From Burkholderia sp. SRS-46 (GTDB taxonomy: Bacteria > Pseudomonadota > Gammaproteobacteria > Burkholderiales > Burkholderiaceae): a stretch of 64,000 bases of DNA. Under the pieces are notes generated by a model. That model did no database searches. It saw only the letters and a program-made list of their open reading frames with translations, and was not told where the DNA came from. Positions 18,452 through 28,199 of the stretch are shown piece by piece; the stretch's first letter is position 1; the number at the start of each line of letters is the position of its first letter. The stretch covers positions 310,001 to 374,000 of the forward strand of contig NZ_PTXL01000002.1 of assembly GCF_004343775.1 (NCBI RefSeq), given 5' to 3'. A program made the position numbers and the translations under genes.

Positions 18452-19150
18452 TCAGACCACGCGCACGGCGAGTTCGCCGAGCCGCTCGACGCCCACCTTC
18501 ATCAGGTCGCCCGGCCGCACCGCGCCGACGCCTTCCGGCGTGCCCGTGAAGATCACGTCACCCGGTTCGAGGCGGAAGAACTTCGACAGGTCGGCGACCG
18601 TCTCCGCGACCGACCAGATCAGGTGCGATACGTCGCTCCGCTGCTTCGTGTCGCCGTTCACGGTCAGCCACAGGCCGCCCTGCTCGAAATGACCGACTTC
18701 GCTCGCCGGATGCACGGGCCCGACCGGCGCCGAGCGGTCGAACGCCTTGCCGATTTCCCATGGCCGCCCCATCTCGCGCATCTTCATCTGCAGGTCGCGG
18801 CGCGTCATGTCGAGGCCCACCGCATAGCCCCACACGTGATCGAGCGCCTGCCCGAGCGGAATGTCCGCCCCGCCCTTGCCGATCACCGCGACCAGTTCGG
18901 CCTCGTAGTGGTAGTTCTGCGTCTGCGTCGGGTAGTCGAGCTCGAGCGTCTCGCCATCGGCGACCGGCACGATCGAATCGGCGGGCTTGCAGAAGAAGAA
19001 CGGCGGCTCGCGATCGGGATCGAAGCCCATCTCGCGCGCATGGGCGGCATAGTTGCGGCCGACGCAATAGACGCGGCGCACCGCGAATCGCGCGTCGCTG
19101 CCGGCGACGGTGAGCGCGGTCGGCGCTTCGGGGGGAAAGACGAAAGTCAT
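18452..19150 (-). CDS. mhbH: Fumarylpyruvate hydrolase (FAH family)
   Basis: A 232-residue enzyme of the fumarylacetoacetate hydrolase fold that splits fumarylpyruvate to fumarate and pyruvate, the last step of the gentisate pathway. The family core is present: CVGRNYAAHAREM, PPFFFCKPADS, YHYEAELVAVIGKGG with the metal-binding glutamates, and GLDMTRRDLQ with the metal-binding Asp. GTPEGVGAV closes the active site. ATG 19150 begins the conserved N-terminus. It sits between the dioxygenase and isomerase genes in one operon. Confidence 0.9.
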   Translation of the reverse strand: MTFVFPPEAPTALTVAGSDARFAVRRVYCVGRNYAAHAREMGFDPDREPPFFFCKPADSIVPVADGETLELDYPTQTQNYHYEAELVAVIGKGGADIPLGQALDHVWGYAVGLDMTRRDLQMKMREMGRPWEIGKAFDRSAPVGPVHPASEVGHFEQGGLWLTVNGDTKQRSDVSHLIWSVAETVADLSKFFRLEPGDVIFTGTPEGVGAVRPGDLMKVGVERLGELAVRVV

Positions 19151-19236
19151 GATGAATACGGCTCCAGCTTGAAACGACGGGATCACGCGCCGCCTCGACG
19201 GCGCGCGGGATGAAGCGGAACGGGGCGCGGGCGGCG

Positions 19237-20283
19237 TCAGTCGCGCGCTTCGCGCAACAGGTTCAGCGCGGACAGCACCGGCCGGTCGGAATAGCTGAAC
19301 AGCACGCTGTCGGATTGCGCGGTCAGCCGCACCGGCGCCCATGACGGCGCGACGAAGACGTCGTGCGGCTCGAACGCGAACGTCTCGCCGCCGATGTGCG
19401 CGGTGCCGCTGCCCTCGACGACGCAGTAGACCGTCGCATCCGTGCTGCGGTAGGTGCGCCCGTCGAAGCCGGCCGGCAGGAGCTGCATGAAGGTGGCGAT
19501 GGTCGGCATCGGCCAGCCGCCGGTGGCCGGGTTCACGTAGCGCAGCTTCACGCCGTCCCACGCGTCGAGCTCGCCGTTGCGGTACAGCGCGTCGAGCGCC
19601 TCGCGGGAGCGCGCATACGGATAGCTGAAGACCGGCGACGTCGGGTCGGTCACGCGGTGCCGCACCGGCAGCATGTTGTGGCCGAAGCGCGCGAAGCTGT
19701 CGCCTTCCGGTCGGCTGACCGGCTGTGTCGCCTCCGGGTAGTTCTCCGCGAAACCCGCGTCGAGCTGCGCGACCAGCGGAATGTCGAGGCCATCGAGCCA
19801 CACGACCGGCTCGCCGCCTGCGTCGGCGGATGGATTGCCGTGGTCGTGCCAGGTCCACGACGGCGTGATGATGAAGTCGCCCGGATGCATCGTCGTGCGC
19901 TCGCCGTTCACGGCGGTCCACGCGCCCTTGCCTTCGACGATGAAGCGCAGCGCCGACTGCGTATGGCGATGGCTCGGCGCGATCTCGCCGGGCAGGATCA
20001 GCTGCAGGCCCGCGTAGAGGGTGGGCGTCATGCTCGACTTGCCCGGCAGGCCCGGGTTCTCGAGCACCAGCACGCGGCGCACGGCCTCTTGCGCGCTGAT
20101 CACCGCCCCCGCCTGCATCACGAGGTCGCGCACCTGCGCGTATTTCCAGATCGCGGGCCGCGCGGCCGGCTGCGGCGCCTTCGGCACGAGGTTGTGCAGC
20201 GATTCCCACAGCGGCGTCAGGCGCTGCTCGGCGATGCGGGCGTAATAGGCGGCCCGCGATGCGTCAGGGGGTTGGGTGGACAT
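19237..20283 (-). CDS. mhbD: Gentisate 1,2-dioxygenase
   Basis: A 348-residue bicupin that opens gentisate between C1 and C2 to give maleylpyruvate, using Fe(II). The N-terminal cupin has the metal-binding [18 protein letters not shown] and a distal His in WTWHDHGN. A second cupin occupies the C-terminal third ([16 protein letters not shown]). ATG 20283 is preceded by GGAGACACC and is preferred to 20313. First gene of the operon, divergent from the LysR regulator. Confidence 0.92.
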   Translation of the reverse strand: MSTQPPDASRAAYYARIAEQRLTPLWESLHNLVPKAPQPAARPAIWKYAQVRDLVMQAGAVISAQEAVRRVLVLENPGLPGKSSMTPTLYAGLQLILPGEIAPSHRHTQSALRFIVEGKGAWTAVNGERTTMHPGDFIITPSWTWHDHGNPSADAGGEPVVWLDGLDIPLVAQLDAGFAENYPEATQPVSRPEGDSFARFGHNMLPVRHRVTDPTSPVFSYPYARSREALDALYRNGELDAWDGVKLRYVNPATGGWPMPTIATFMQLLPAGFDGRTYRSTDATVYCVVEGSGTAHIGGETFAFEPHDVFVAPSWAPVRLTAQSDSVLFSYSDRPVLSALNLLREARD

Positions 20284-20365
20284 GGTGTCTCCTGGTTCCG
20301 GCCGACGGGGCATCGGCGCGCTTCAGTCATGTATCGGGTCGCTTTCGTCGGCCCGTCGAATGATT

Positions 20366-20427
20366 TATATGCGACGCAGATATACCCCGTAAAATGGCGA
20401 AATCATCTGATCCATATTGATTTGGAT
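20366..20427. promoter_or_regulatory. Candidate LysR-type binding sites in the gentisate promoter
   Basis: Two dyads lie between the divergent genes: TATAT-N9-ATATA at 20366-20384 and ATCCA-N8-TGGAT at 20410-20427. LysR regulators bind interrupted dyads of this kind between themselves and their target. The assignment is by pattern only. Confidence 0.5.
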
Positions 20428-20454
20428 ATACCTTCACGATATCAGGAGCCTGCG

Positions 20455-21399
20455 ATGGACTGGACCTACCGACTGCGGCTGCGGCATCTGCATGTGCTGC
20501 TGAGCCTCGCGAGCACCGGCAACCTGAGCCAGTCGGCGGCGGCGCTCGCGACGACGCAGCCCGCGCTGTCGAAGTGGCTGAAGGAACTGGAGGAAGACGT
20601 CGGCCTGCCGCTGTTCGAGCGGCATGCGCGCGGCCTGCGGCCGACGCCGTACGGCGAGGCGCTGATCGAGCACGCGCGGCGGATCAATGCGCATCTCGAC
20701 GTCGCGCGCGACGACATGGACGCGCTGCGCGAAGGCGGCAGCGGCCTGGTGACGATCGGCACGTCGGGCGTGGCGGCCGCGGACACGGTGCCGCTCGCGG
20801 TGTCCCAGCTGTTGAAGCGGATGCCGCGCGCGCAGGTGCGGCTCACCGAAAGCACGATGAACCAGCTGATGCCGCAGCTCGCGCGCGGCGAGCTCGACAT
20901 CGTCGTCGGCCGGTCGGGGCCCGAACCCGCCGATCCGCACCTGCGGGCCGAGGCGCTGTACGTGGAGCCGATCGACTTCGTCGCGCGGCCCGATCATCCG
21001 CTGGCCGATGCGGCGACGCTCGGCTGGGACGACGTCCTGGCGTACTCGTGGATCGTCTGGCCGCCGGGCACGCCGGTGCGCAACGCGATCGAAGCCGCGC
21101 TGTCGGCGGCCGGCCGCACGCTGCCGCATCACTGCGTCGAATCGAATTCGTCGATCCTGAACCTGACCCTGCTGAACAACACCGACCTGCTCGGCGTCGC
21201 GTCGCACCGGGCCGCGCGGCGCTTCGCGCAGCTCAACGCGATCCGCATCCTGCCGATGCAGCTCGAAGGCTACGGCTCGGTGTCGATGTACTGGCATCCG
21301 GAGAGCGCGAACCGGGCAGCGGTCGCGGCGGCGATCGAGTGCCTGCGCGCGTGCGCGGCGCCGCAGGTCGGCGGGTGGGAGAAAGTCGCGAACGCGTGA
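20455..21399 (+). CDS. mhbR: LysR-family regulator of the 3-hydroxybenzoate/gentisate operon
   Basis: A 314-residue LysR-type regulator with an N-terminal winged helix (LRHLHVLLSLASTGNLSQSAAALATTQPALSKWLKELE, quoted only in part by motif: LSQSAAALATTQPALSKW) and a substrate-binding domain from about residue 95. AGGAG lies eight bases before the ATG. Its divergent position next to the gentisate dioxygenase makes it the probable activator of that operon with 3-hydroxybenzoate or gentisate as inducer; related GbpR/PcaQ-type proteins bind sugars or aromatics. Confidence 0.85.
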   Translation: MDWTYRLRLRHLHVLLSLASTGNLSQSAAALATTQPALSKWLKELEEDVGLPLFERHARGLRPTPYGEALIEHARRINAHLDVARDDMDALREGGSGLVTIGTSGVAAADTVPLAVSQLLKRMPRAQVRLTESTMNQLMPQLARGELDIVVGRSGPEPADPHLRAEALYVEPIDFVARPDHPLADAATLGWDDVLAYSWIVWPPGTPVRNAIEAALSAAGRTLPHHCVESNSSILNLTLLNNTDLLGVASHRAARRFAQLNAIRILPMQLEGYGSVSMYWHPESANRAAVAAAIECLRACAAPQVGGWEKVANA

Positions 21400-21549
21400 C
21401 GGCGACGCGGGCCGACCGGCGGGGCCGTGTTCCGATCAGGCGATCGCCGCCGCGTTCACGCGACGGCAGCGGTCGATCCGCATCGGCACGCACGGCGATC
21501 GCCCCCAAAGCCGGCGTCGCCCGCGCGGGCGGCGCCGGGCCGCGCAAGA

Positions 21550-22812
21550 TCACGCGTCGTCGCAGCTTCCGTCCAGCAGCAGCGTGCCGACCCGCGCCGG
21601 CACGAGCGGCGAACGCGGCGCGGGCGGCGTCCAGCCGAACAGCGCCTGCGCGGCCGCGCCGCATACGCGGCCCTGGCACGCGCCCATTCCGCAGCGCGAC
21701 TGCAGCTTCGCGGCAGTCCAGCCCGCCGCCCCCGCCACCGCGTCGTAGCGCACATCCTCGCAGCGGCAGACGAGCGTATCGGGCCGCGCCAGTTGCCGGA
21801 TGGGCTCGCGGATCGCGAACCGCTCCCGCACCGCATCGGCAAACGCCTGCCAGTGCGCGCGCCGCTCGACCAGCGCGGCGAGCCGCGCGGTTTGCCCGGT
21901 GGCCGCGCAACCGGCGATCTCGCCTTCGACCATCGCCAGTTCGCTGCCGCCGACGCCCGTGCACTCGCCCGCCGCGAAATGCCCGGCGCGGCTCGTGCGC
22001 TGGTGCGCATCGACCGCCACCGCGCCGTTTTCGATCCGGCAGCCGAGATGGCTCGGCAGCACCGTGTTCGGCACCAGGCCGAAGCCGCACGCGAGCCGGT
22101 CGCACGCCGCCTCGAATTCGCGGCCGCCCTGCCGGATCCGCACGCCTTCGAGCCGCGTGTCGCCGAACGCTTCGACCACGTGCGCATCGGCGCGATAAGC
22201 CGCCGTGACCAGCCGCGCGGCCTGCGCGAGCTTCGACGGCCAGCGCCACAGCCCCGCGCCGAAGCCGGCCACGTCCGCCCATGCGGCCTGTTCGAGCACG
22301 TGCAGCACCCGCGCGCCCTTGTCGCGCGCGGTCGCGGCGCTCGCGAGCAGCAGCGGCCCGCTGCCGGCGATCACCGTGCGCTGCCCGCGCACGTCGAGGC
22401 CGTGCTTGATCAACGCCTGCAACCCGCCCGCGCCGGTGACGCCCGGCAGCGTCCAGCCGGGGAACGGCAGCAGCAGCTCGCGCGCGCCGCAGCACAGGAT
22501 CAGCGTCTTGTAGTCGAGCAGCAGCCCGCGTTCGTCGTCTTCCAGCAGCAGCGTGCCGGGGCTCGACTCGGCGACGATGCGGGTCGCCGCGAGATGCCGC
22601 ACGTTCGCATGCCGCAGCACCGTGAGACGTTCCGCCGCGGCCGGCGGCGCCGCGACGCCCGGCCCCTGCCGCCAGATCTGCCCGCCGGCACGCGGGTTGT
22701 CGTCGACGATCGCGACCGACGCGCCGCCGCGCACCGCCGCCTGCGCGGCCGACAGTCCGGCCGGGCCCGCGCCGACGATCGCGACGTCGACGCTCAGATG
22801 TTCGTGTTTCAT
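21550..22812 (-). CDS. lhpE: D-hydroxyproline dehydrogenase, FAD/[2Fe-2S] (alpha-type) subunit
   Basis: A 420-residue flavoprotein of the HcnB/SoxA-like type. Its N-terminus binds FAD (VAIVGAGPAGLSAAQAAVRGG), a middle Rossmann segment TVIAGSGPLLLA binds a second nucleotide, and the C-terminal CRCEDV ... CGMGACQGRVC is a BFD-type [2Fe-2S] site. With the two upstream genes it forms a multi-subunit dehydrogenase oxidising cis-4-hydroxy-D-proline. Gene order epimerase-B-F-E matches Pseudomonas lhpABFE. It overlaps the small subunit gene by four bases. Confidence 0.82.
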   Translation of the reverse strand: MKHEHLSVDVAIVGAGPAGLSAAQAAVRGGASVAIVDDNPRAGGQIWRQGPGVAAPPAAAERLTVLRHANVRHLAATRIVAESSPGTLLLEDDERGLLLDYKTLILCCGARELLLPFPGWTLPGVTGAGGLQALIKHGLDVRGQRTVIAGSGPLLLASAATARDKGARVLHVLEQAAWADVAGFGAGLWRWPSKLAQAARLVTAAYRADAHVVEAFGDTRLEGVRIRQGGREFEAACDRLACGFGLVPNTVLPSHLGCRIENGAVAVDAHQRTSRAGHFAAGECTGVGGSELAMVEGEIAGCAATGQTARLAALVERRAHWQAFADAVRERFAIREPIRQLARPDTLVCRCEDVRYDAVAGAAGWTAAKLQSRCGMGACQGRVCGAAAQALFGWTPPAPRSPLVPARVGTLLLDGSCDDA

Positions 22813-23042
22813 CGCGTGCGCTCCACTTGCATGCCTTCCCTGCACAGCGTCTGGCACGCGAGCCGGCGCCGGCCGTCGATCGTCATCCTGCACTCCTGGC
22901 AGATGCCCATTCCGCAAAACGGCGCGCGCGGCGCGCCCGTGCACGACGTGCGGGTCGTGTCGTCGCCGCTCGACGCGACGGCGGCCGCGACGGTCACCCC
23001 GTCGGCCACCGTCAGCGCGCGGCCATCCAGATGAATGATCAT
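22809..23042 (-). CDS. lhpF: D-hydroxyproline dehydrogenase, small [2Fe-2S] subunit
   Basis: A 77-residue ferredoxin-like subunit with four cysteines in CTGAPRAPFCGMGICQEC and a fifth in RLACQTLC, the HcnA/SoxD-type pattern for one [2Fe-2S] cluster. It passes electrons from the FAD subunit. ATG 23042 overlaps the stop of the preceding gene (ATGA), and its own stop overlaps the next ATG the same way, so all three subunits are translationally coupled. Confidence 0.82.
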   Translation of the reverse strand: MIIHLDGRALTVADGVTVAAAVASSGDDTTRTSCTGAPRAPFCGMGICQECRMTIDGRRRLACQTLCREGMQVERTR

Positions 23043-24166
23043 GAAGTTGCTCCGGCGACAGGGGACGTCGACAGGAAACGTCCCGGCAAATACGGTTCGG
23101 CATCGATCGGCGGCCGCTCGCCGAACATCAGCGCGGCGAGCAGCCGCGCGCTGCCCGGCGCGGTCGTGACGCCCAGCCCTTCGTGCCCGACCGCAAGCCA
23201 CACGCCCGGCCGCGCCGGGTGCTCGCCGAGCAGCGGCAGGCCGTCCGGGCTCGCGGCGCGGAACCCCGTCCACGCGCGAATGCCGTTCAGGTCGGCCAGC
23301 GCCGGCAGGTAGCCGACCGCGCGGCGCAGCATGCGCGCGAGCACCGGCGGCTCGACGCGCGGGTCCTCGGTGTCGAACTGCCGCGACGAGCCGATCAGCA
23401 GCTGGCCGGTCGGGCGCGGCTGCACGTTGAACGCGACCGACGTGCCGTCGCTCGCATGCGCGCTCGCCGCGTAGCCGAGCTCGACGAGCTGGTGCGACAC
23501 CTGGCCCGGATAACGGTCGGTGATCAGCAGATGGCCCTTCTTCGGCCGCAGCGGCAGCTCGGGCAGCAGCGTGCGCGCCGCCACGCCGTTGGCCACCACG
23601 ACGCGTTCCGCGCGCAGCGTGCCGCCGCTCGCGAGCGTCACGCGCGGGCCGTCCACCGCGACGGCCTGCTCGCGGCGCAGCACGATGCCCGGCACGCGGT
23701 TCAACAGCCAGTTGGCCGTCACCGGCGCGTACAGGATGCCGTCGCCGGGAATCTTCAGCGCGCCGCCGAGGCCCGCGCGCAGCATCGGTTCGAGCGCGGC
23801 GAGCGCCGCGCCGTCGATCAGCGTGCCGGCGACGCCGTGCGCGGCGAGCGTCGCCTGCTTCGCGCGCGCGAGATCCATCTCGTTCGCGTCGGCGGCGAGC
23901 CACAGCGTCCCGCAATTGCGATACGCGCAACCGTCGGGCATCTGCGCGGCGAGCGCCCGCCACAATTCGATCGAGTAATGGCTCAGCGCGAGCTCGGCGG
24001 CGTTGTCGTCCATTGCGACGAGGTGCCCCATGCCCGCGCCGGTCGCGCCGCCGCTCGCGTCGTCGAGCACCAGCACGCGCAGCCCGCGCAGCGCGAACTC
24101 GTGCGCGCAAGCCGCGCCGACGATGCCGGCGCCGATCACGATGACGTCGGTCTGCACGTCGCTCAC
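23039..24166 (-). CDS. lhpB: D-hydroxyproline dehydrogenase, DAO-type FAD subunit
   Basis: A 375-residue FAD oxidoreductase of the glycine oxidase/DadA fold, with [21 protein letters not shown] at the N-terminus and the closing [15 protein letters not shown] near the C-terminus. It should carry the amine oxidation site for cis-4-hydroxy-D-proline, giving 1-pyrroline-4-hydroxy-2-carboxylate. The start is GTG, overlapping the epimerase stop as GTGA. Related proteins act on D-proline or sarcosine; the epimerase next door decides the substrate. Confidence 0.83.
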   Translation of the reverse strand: MSDVQTDVIVIGAGIVGAACAHEFALRGLRVLVLDDASGGATGAGMGHLVAMDDNAAELALSHYSIELWRALAAQMPDGCAYRNCGTLWLAADANEMDLARAKQATLAAHGVAGTLIDGAALAALEPMLRAGLGGALKIPGDGILYAPVTANWLLNRVPGIVLRREQAVAVDGPRVTLASGGTLRAERVVVANGVAARTLLPELPLRPKKGHLLITDRYPGQVSHQLVELGYAASAHASDGTSVAFNVQPRPTGQLLIGSSRQFDTEDPRVEPPVLARMLRRAVGYLPALADLNGIRAWTGFRAASPDGLPLLGEHPARPGVWLAVGHEGLGVTTAPGSARLLAALMFGERPPIDAEPYLPGRFLSTSPVAGATS

Positions 24167-25095
24167 GACACGATGCCCCAGCCGAACGGATCGTCGTCCT
24201 CGATCAGCAGCGTCGCTTCCGCGCTCAGGTGCGCGCTGCCGCGGATCGTCGGCACGATGCCGCCGTCGGCGGTCGCGTAGCTCGCCTGGAACAGGCTGCC
24301 GATCACACTCGCCTGGCGCCACACGACGCCCGGCGCGAGCTTGCCGTCGGCCGCGAGGCACGCGAGCTTCGCGCTCGTGCCGGTGCCGCACGGCGAGCGG
24401 TCGTACGCGAGGCCCGGGCACAGCACGAAGCTGCGGCTGTCGTGCTCGGCGTCGTCTGCGAACAGCTCGATGTGGTCGATTTCGCCGCCGTTCGCGCCGG
24501 TGATGCCCGCGCGTTCGAGCCCTTCGCGCACGGCCGACGAATAGGCGGTGAGCGCCGCGACGTTGTCGCCGGCGACGCGCTGCCCGTGGTCGCTGATCAG
24601 GAAGAACCAGTTGCCGCCCCACGCGATGTCGCCCTTCACGGGGCCGTGGCCCGGCACGTCGACGATGACACCCTTCGCATGGCGATACGCGAGCACGTTG
24701 CGCACGCTGACCGACAGATCGTCGTGCAGCGTCGCCTCGACGGTGCCGACCGGCGTCTCGATCTTGTGCACGCCCGGCGCGATGCGGCCCATGTGGTGCA
24801 GCGTGCGCACGACGCCGATCGTGCCGTGCCCGCACATGCCGAGATAGCCGGAATTGTTGAAGAAGATCACGCCGGCGGCCGCGTCGGGCGCGACCGGCTC
24901 GCACAGCAGCGCGCCGACCAGCACGTCGCTGCCGCGCGGCTCGAGGATGCACGCGGTGCGAAAGCGGTCGTGCTCGCGCGCGAGCACGTCGCGCCGCTCG
25001 GCCATCGAGCCGTTGCCGAGCGCAGGAAAACCGGACACGACGAGCCGCGTGGGTTCGCCGCCGGTGTGCGAATCGATGATCTGGATGCGCTTCAT
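24163..25095 (-). CDS. lhpA: 4-hydroxyproline 2-epimerase
   Basis: A 310-residue cofactor-free epimerase of the proline racemase family that interconverts trans-4-hydroxy-L-proline and cis-4-hydroxy-D-proline. Both catalytic cysteines are present: [14 protein letters not shown] (about residue 87) and [15 protein letters not shown]. The sequence resembles the Pseudomonas hydroxyproline epimerase closely, including [13 protein letters not shown]. Two adjacent ATGs (25098 and 25095) are possible starts; the second gives the usual N-terminus MKRIQIIDS. First gene of the minus-strand hydroxyproline operon. Confidence 0.93.
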   Translation of the reverse strand: MKRIQIIDSHTGGEPTRLVVSGFPALGNGSMAERRDVLAREHDRFRTACILEPRGSDVLVGALLCEPVAPDAAAGVIFFNNSGYLGMCGHGTIGVVRTLHHMGRIAPGVHKIETPVGTVEATLHDDLSVSVRNVLAYRHAKGVIVDVPGHGPVKGDIAWGGNWFFLISDHGQRVAGDNVAALTAYSSAVREGLERAGITGANGGEIDHIELFADDAEHDSRSFVLCPGLAYDRSPCGTGTSAKLACLAADGKLAPGVVWRQASVIGSLFQASYATADGGIVPTIRGSAHLSAEATLLIEDDDPFGWGIVS

Positions 25096-25178
25096 CATGC
25101 GTCGTCCGAAAGTGGGGAAAGGAGCACAGCTTCCTCCGTCGCGCGTCCGCCCGCTTGTGGATTTTCGATGAGGACGGC

Positions 25179-25241
25179 GACGAAATCGGCACAACGCCGG
25201 GCGCCTTGCGCGGCCCTTTCGGCGACTATGCCGATTTCGTC
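25179..25241. promoter_or_regulatory. Long perfect inverted repeat between divergent hydroxyproline operons
   Basis: GACGAAATCGGCA at 25179-25191 is repeated in perfect inverted form at 25229-25241. The 13-base arms are 37 bases apart and their centres 50 bases apart, about five helical turns. Located between the epimerase start (25095) and the deaminase start (25347), it is well placed to bind a regulator acting on both operons. No regulator gene is seen nearby. Confidence 0.6.
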
Positions 25242-25346
25242 ATTTTGCTCCGGGAAAGGACTCAAGCGCGACGGGCATTTGCGCGGCGATACTGGTCACC
25301 ACACCGACACCTGTCGGCCGACCGATACAAACCGTAGGAGATTTCA

Positions 25347-26267
25347 GTGAGCCGAAACGCCATTCAGTGGACCGGGGTTTTCCCGGCCGTCAGCACCCAG
25401 TTCAAGCCGGACTTTTCCCTCGACATCGACGCCACGCACCGCGTGGTGAAGAACCTGGTGAACGACGGCGTGTCGGGCCTCGTGGTCTGCGGCACGGTCG
25501 GCGAGAACACGTCGCTGTCGACGAGCGAGAAGCTCCAGGTGATCGAAGCGGCGCGCGACGCGGCCGGCGGCAAGATCCCGGTGATCGCCGGCATCGCCGA
25601 GTTCACGACCGAGTTCGCACGCAACACCGTGCGTGAAGCCCAGCGCGTCGGCGTCGACGGCGTGATGGTGATGCCCGCGCTCGTCTACTCGGCGAAGCCG
25701 CACGAAACCGCCGCGCACTTCCGCGCCGTGGCAACGAGCACCGACCTGCCGGTGATGGTCTACAACAACCCGCCGATCTACAAGAACGACGTGACGCCCG
25801 ACGTGCTGATCGCGCTGCAGGATTGCGAGAACATCGTCTGCTTCAAGGATTCGTCGGGCGATACGCGCCGCTTCATCGACCTGCGCAACGCGGTCGGCGA
25901 CCGCTTCGTGCTGTTCGCGGGCCTCGACGACGTGGTGGTCGAGAGCATCGCGGTCGGTGCCGAAGGCTGGGTGTCGGGCATGTCGAACGCGTTCCCGAAG
26001 GAAGGCGAGACGCTGTTCCGCCTCGCGAAGCAGAAGCGCTTCGACGAAGCGCTCGCGCTGTACCGCTGGTTCATGCCGCTGCTGCACCTCGACGCGCGCC
26101 CGGACCTCGTGCAGTGCATCAAGCTGTGCGAGGAGCTGGTCGGCCGCGGCAGCGCGGTCACGCGCCCGCCGCGCCTCGCGCTGCAGGGCGAGACGCTCGA
26201 GGAGGTGAAGGCGATCGTCGCGAAGGCGCTCGCGAATCGCCCGGCGCTGCCGGACGTCGGTCTCTGA
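25347..26267 (+). CDS. lhpC: 1-pyrroline-4-hydroxy-2-carboxylate deaminase (DapA family)
   Basis: A 306-residue class I aldolase-fold protein of the DapA/N-acetylneuraminate lyase family. GTVGENTSLS near residue 50, PVMVYNNPP with the conserved Tyr, and the Schiff-base lysine in IVCFKDSSGD are all visible. In this setting it should deaminate and dehydrate the product of the dehydrogenase to 2,5-dioxovalerate. Start is GTG with TAGGAG seven bases upstream. First gene of the plus-strand hydroxyproline operon. Confidence 0.88.
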   Translation: MSRNAIQWTGVFPAVSTQFKPDFSLDIDATHRVVKNLVNDGVSGLVVCGTVGENTSLSTSEKLQVIEAARDAAGGKIPVIAGIAEFTTEFARNTVREAQRVGVDGVMVMPALVYSAKPHETAAHFRAVATSTDLPVMVYNNPPIYKNDVTPDVLIALQDCENIVCFKDSSGDTRRFIDLRNAVGDRFVLFAGLDDVVVESIAVGAEGWVSGMSNAFPKEGETLFRLAKQKRFDEALALYRWFMPLLHLDARPDLVQCIKLCEELVGRGSAVTRPPRLALQGETLEEVKAIVAKALANRPALPDVGL

Positions 26268-26338
26268 TCGACTTCCCCCCGGCGGCGGCGCGCAGGCTTC
26301 CTCCCGCGCACCGCCGCCTCCGGTCCGGCATGGCCCGC

Positions 26339-26385
26339 GGGCCGGTTCACGCCGACGCCAGCCCGCGTCGCGCGTGAACCGGCCC
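26339..26385. repeat. Strong hairpin between deaminase and permease genes
   Basis: A 14-base perfect inverted repeat (26339-26352 against 26372-26385, core GGCCGGTTCACGC) with a 19-base loop sits in the 236-base gap. No T-tract follows. It may be an attenuator, a partial terminator or an mRNA-stabilising stem that sets the level of the upstream gene above the rest. Confidence 0.5.
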
Positions 26386-26503
26386 CGCGGCCCGCCCCGG
26401 TCGATCGAACCGGGCGCCGCCGGCCAGCAGGCGCGCGCCGCTGCTCCGTCGGAGCGCGGCGCGATTTCCGCCTGTGCCGACATTCCCCCAGGAGACAAAG
26501 CCC

Positions 26504-28129
26504 ATGCCAGGCCAAGGCAATGCACAACCGTCCGTGCCGCTTTCCCGTTCCGCGCACCCCGACGCGGGTCACGGGAAGTTCAAGAAACAGCTGTCGCTGA
26601 CCGATCTCACGTTCATCGGTCTCGGCGCCATCTTTGGATCGGGGTGGCTGTTCGCCGCGAGTCACGTATCGACGATCGCGGGCCCGGCCGGCATCTTCTC
26701 GTGGCTGCTCGGCGGCTTCGCGGTGCTGCTGCTCGGCATCGTCTACTGCGAGCTCGGCGCCGCGCTGCCGCGCGCGGGCGGCGTGGTGCGCTACCCGGTG
26801 TTCTCGCATGGCCCGCTGCTCGGCTACCTGATGGGCTTCATCACGCTGATCGCCTTTTCGAGCCTGATCGCGATCGAAGTCGTCGCCGCGCGCCAGTATG
26901 CGGCCGCGTGGTTTCCGGGGCTGACCGTCGAAGGCTCGAGCGACCCGACCACGCTCGGCTGGCTCGTGCAGGCCGCGCTGCTCTGTTTCTTCTTCTACCT
27001 GAACTATTCGAGCGTGAAGACGTTCGCGAAAGCGAACAACGTCATCAGCATCTTCAAGTTCATCGTGCCGCTGGCGGTGATCGCGGTACTGTTCACGTTC
27101 TTCAAGCCCGCGAACCTGACGATCCAGGGCTTCGCGCCGTTCGGCATGCCCGGCATCGAAATGGCGGTGTCGGCGGGCGGCATCATCTTCGCGTACCTCG
27201 GGCTCACGCCGATCGTGTCGGTCGCGAGCGAGGTGCGCAATCCGCAGCGCACGATCCCGATCGCGCTGATCCTGTCGATCCTGCTGTCGACGCTGATCTA
27301 CGTGCTGCTGCAGCTCGCGTTCATCGGCAGCATCCCCACCGGCATGCTCGCCGCCGGCTGGCACGACGTGAGCAAGGCGTTCTCGCTGCCGTACCGCGAC
27401 ATCGCGCTCGCGCTCGGCGTCGGCTGGCTCGCGGTGATGGTCGTCGCCGACGCGATGATCTCGCCGAGCGGCTGCGGCAACATCTACATGAACGCGACGC
27501 CGCGCGTCGTCTACGGCTGGGCGAAGACGGGCACCTTCTTCAAGGTGTTCACGCGCGTCGACGAGGCGTCCGGCATCCCGCGCGCGGGCCTGTGGCTCAC
27601 CTTCGGCCTTGCGATCTTCTGGACGCTGCCGTTCCCGTCGTGGGAAGCGCTGATCAACATCGTGTCGGCCGCGCTGGTGCTCAGCTACGCGGTCGCGCCC
27701 GTGTCGGTCGCGGCACTCCGCCGCACCGCGCCCGACCTGCCGCGGCCGTTCCGCGCGAGCGCGTTCGGCATCACCGGCCCCGCGTCGTTCGTGATCGCCG
27801 CGCTGATCGTCTACTGGTCGGGCTGGAGCACCGTGTCCTGGCTGCTCGGCCTGCAGATCGCGATGTTCGTGATCTATCTCGCGTGCCGGCGCTGGGTGCC
27901 GACCGCGCACCTGAGCCTCGCCGAGCAGGTGCGCTCGTCGGCGTGGCTGATCGCGTTCTACGCGGCGATGATCGTCGCGTCGTATTTCGGCGGCTTCGGC
28001 GGCACCGGCGCGCTCGCGCATCCGTACGACACGGTCGTCGTCGCGGCCGTCGCGCTCGTCATCTACTACTGGGGGGCGAACACCGGCGTGCCGTCCGCGA
28101 AGCTGCAGCTCGACGACGACGAGAACTGA
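26504..28129 (+). CDS. APC-family amino acid permease
   Basis: A 541-residue inner-membrane transporter of the amino acid-polyamine-cation superfamily with about 12-14 hydrophobic segments. The family signature in helix 1 is [18 protein letters not shown]; later segments include [17 protein letters not shown] and [19 protein letters not shown] 26504 has AGGAG ten bases upstream and is preferred to 26474. Lying within the hydroxyproline operon, it is the likely uptake system for hydroxyproline; related annotated proteins are called aspartate:proton symporters. Confidence 0.83.
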   Translation: MPGQGNAQPSVPLSRSAHPDAGHGKFKKQLSLTDLTFIGLGAIFGSGWLFAASHVSTIAGPAGIFSWLLGGFAVLLLGIVYCELGAALPRAGGVVRYPVFSHGPLLGYLMGFITLIAFSSLIAIEVVAARQYAAAWFPGLTVEGSSDPTTLGWLVQAALLCFFFYLNYSSVKTFAKANNVISIFKFIVPLAVIAVLFTFFKPANLTIQGFAPFGMPGIEMAVSAGGIIFAYLGLTPIVSVASEVRNPQRTIPIALILSILLSTLIYVLLQLAFIGSIPTGMLAAGWHDVSKAFSLPYRDIALALGVGWLAVMVVADAMISPSGCGNIYMNATPRVVYGWAKTGTFFKVFTRVDEASGIPRAGLWLTFGLAIFWTLPFPSWEALINIVSAALVLSYAVAPVSVAALRRTAPDLPRPFRASAFGITGPASFVIAALIVYWSGWSTVSWLLGLQIAMFVIYLACRRWVPTAHLSLAEQVRSSAWLIAFYAAMIVASYFGGFGGTGALAHPYDTVVVAAVALVIYYWGANTGVPSAKLQLDDDEN

Positions 28130-28157
28130 CGCCCCCTTCCCGTTTCCCTTTCCCACC

Positions 28158-28178
28158 GGCCGGGCGCTGCGCCCGGCC
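28158..28178. repeat. Very stable GC hairpin between permease and dehydrogenase genes
   Basis: GGCCGGGCG pairs with CGCCCGGCC across a three-base loop at 28158-28178, followed at 28183 by a short T run (CTTTT). It resembles a weak intrinsic terminator inside the operon, 22 bases before the next ATG. Confidence 0.5.
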
Positions 28179-28199
28179 TGCATCTTTTCGAGGAGAACC

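Noticed and set aside
25096..25346. Search for a regulator gene (LhpR-like) beside the hydroxyproline operons
   Set aside because: The gap has no coding frame of useful length; only a long inverted repeat is seen.
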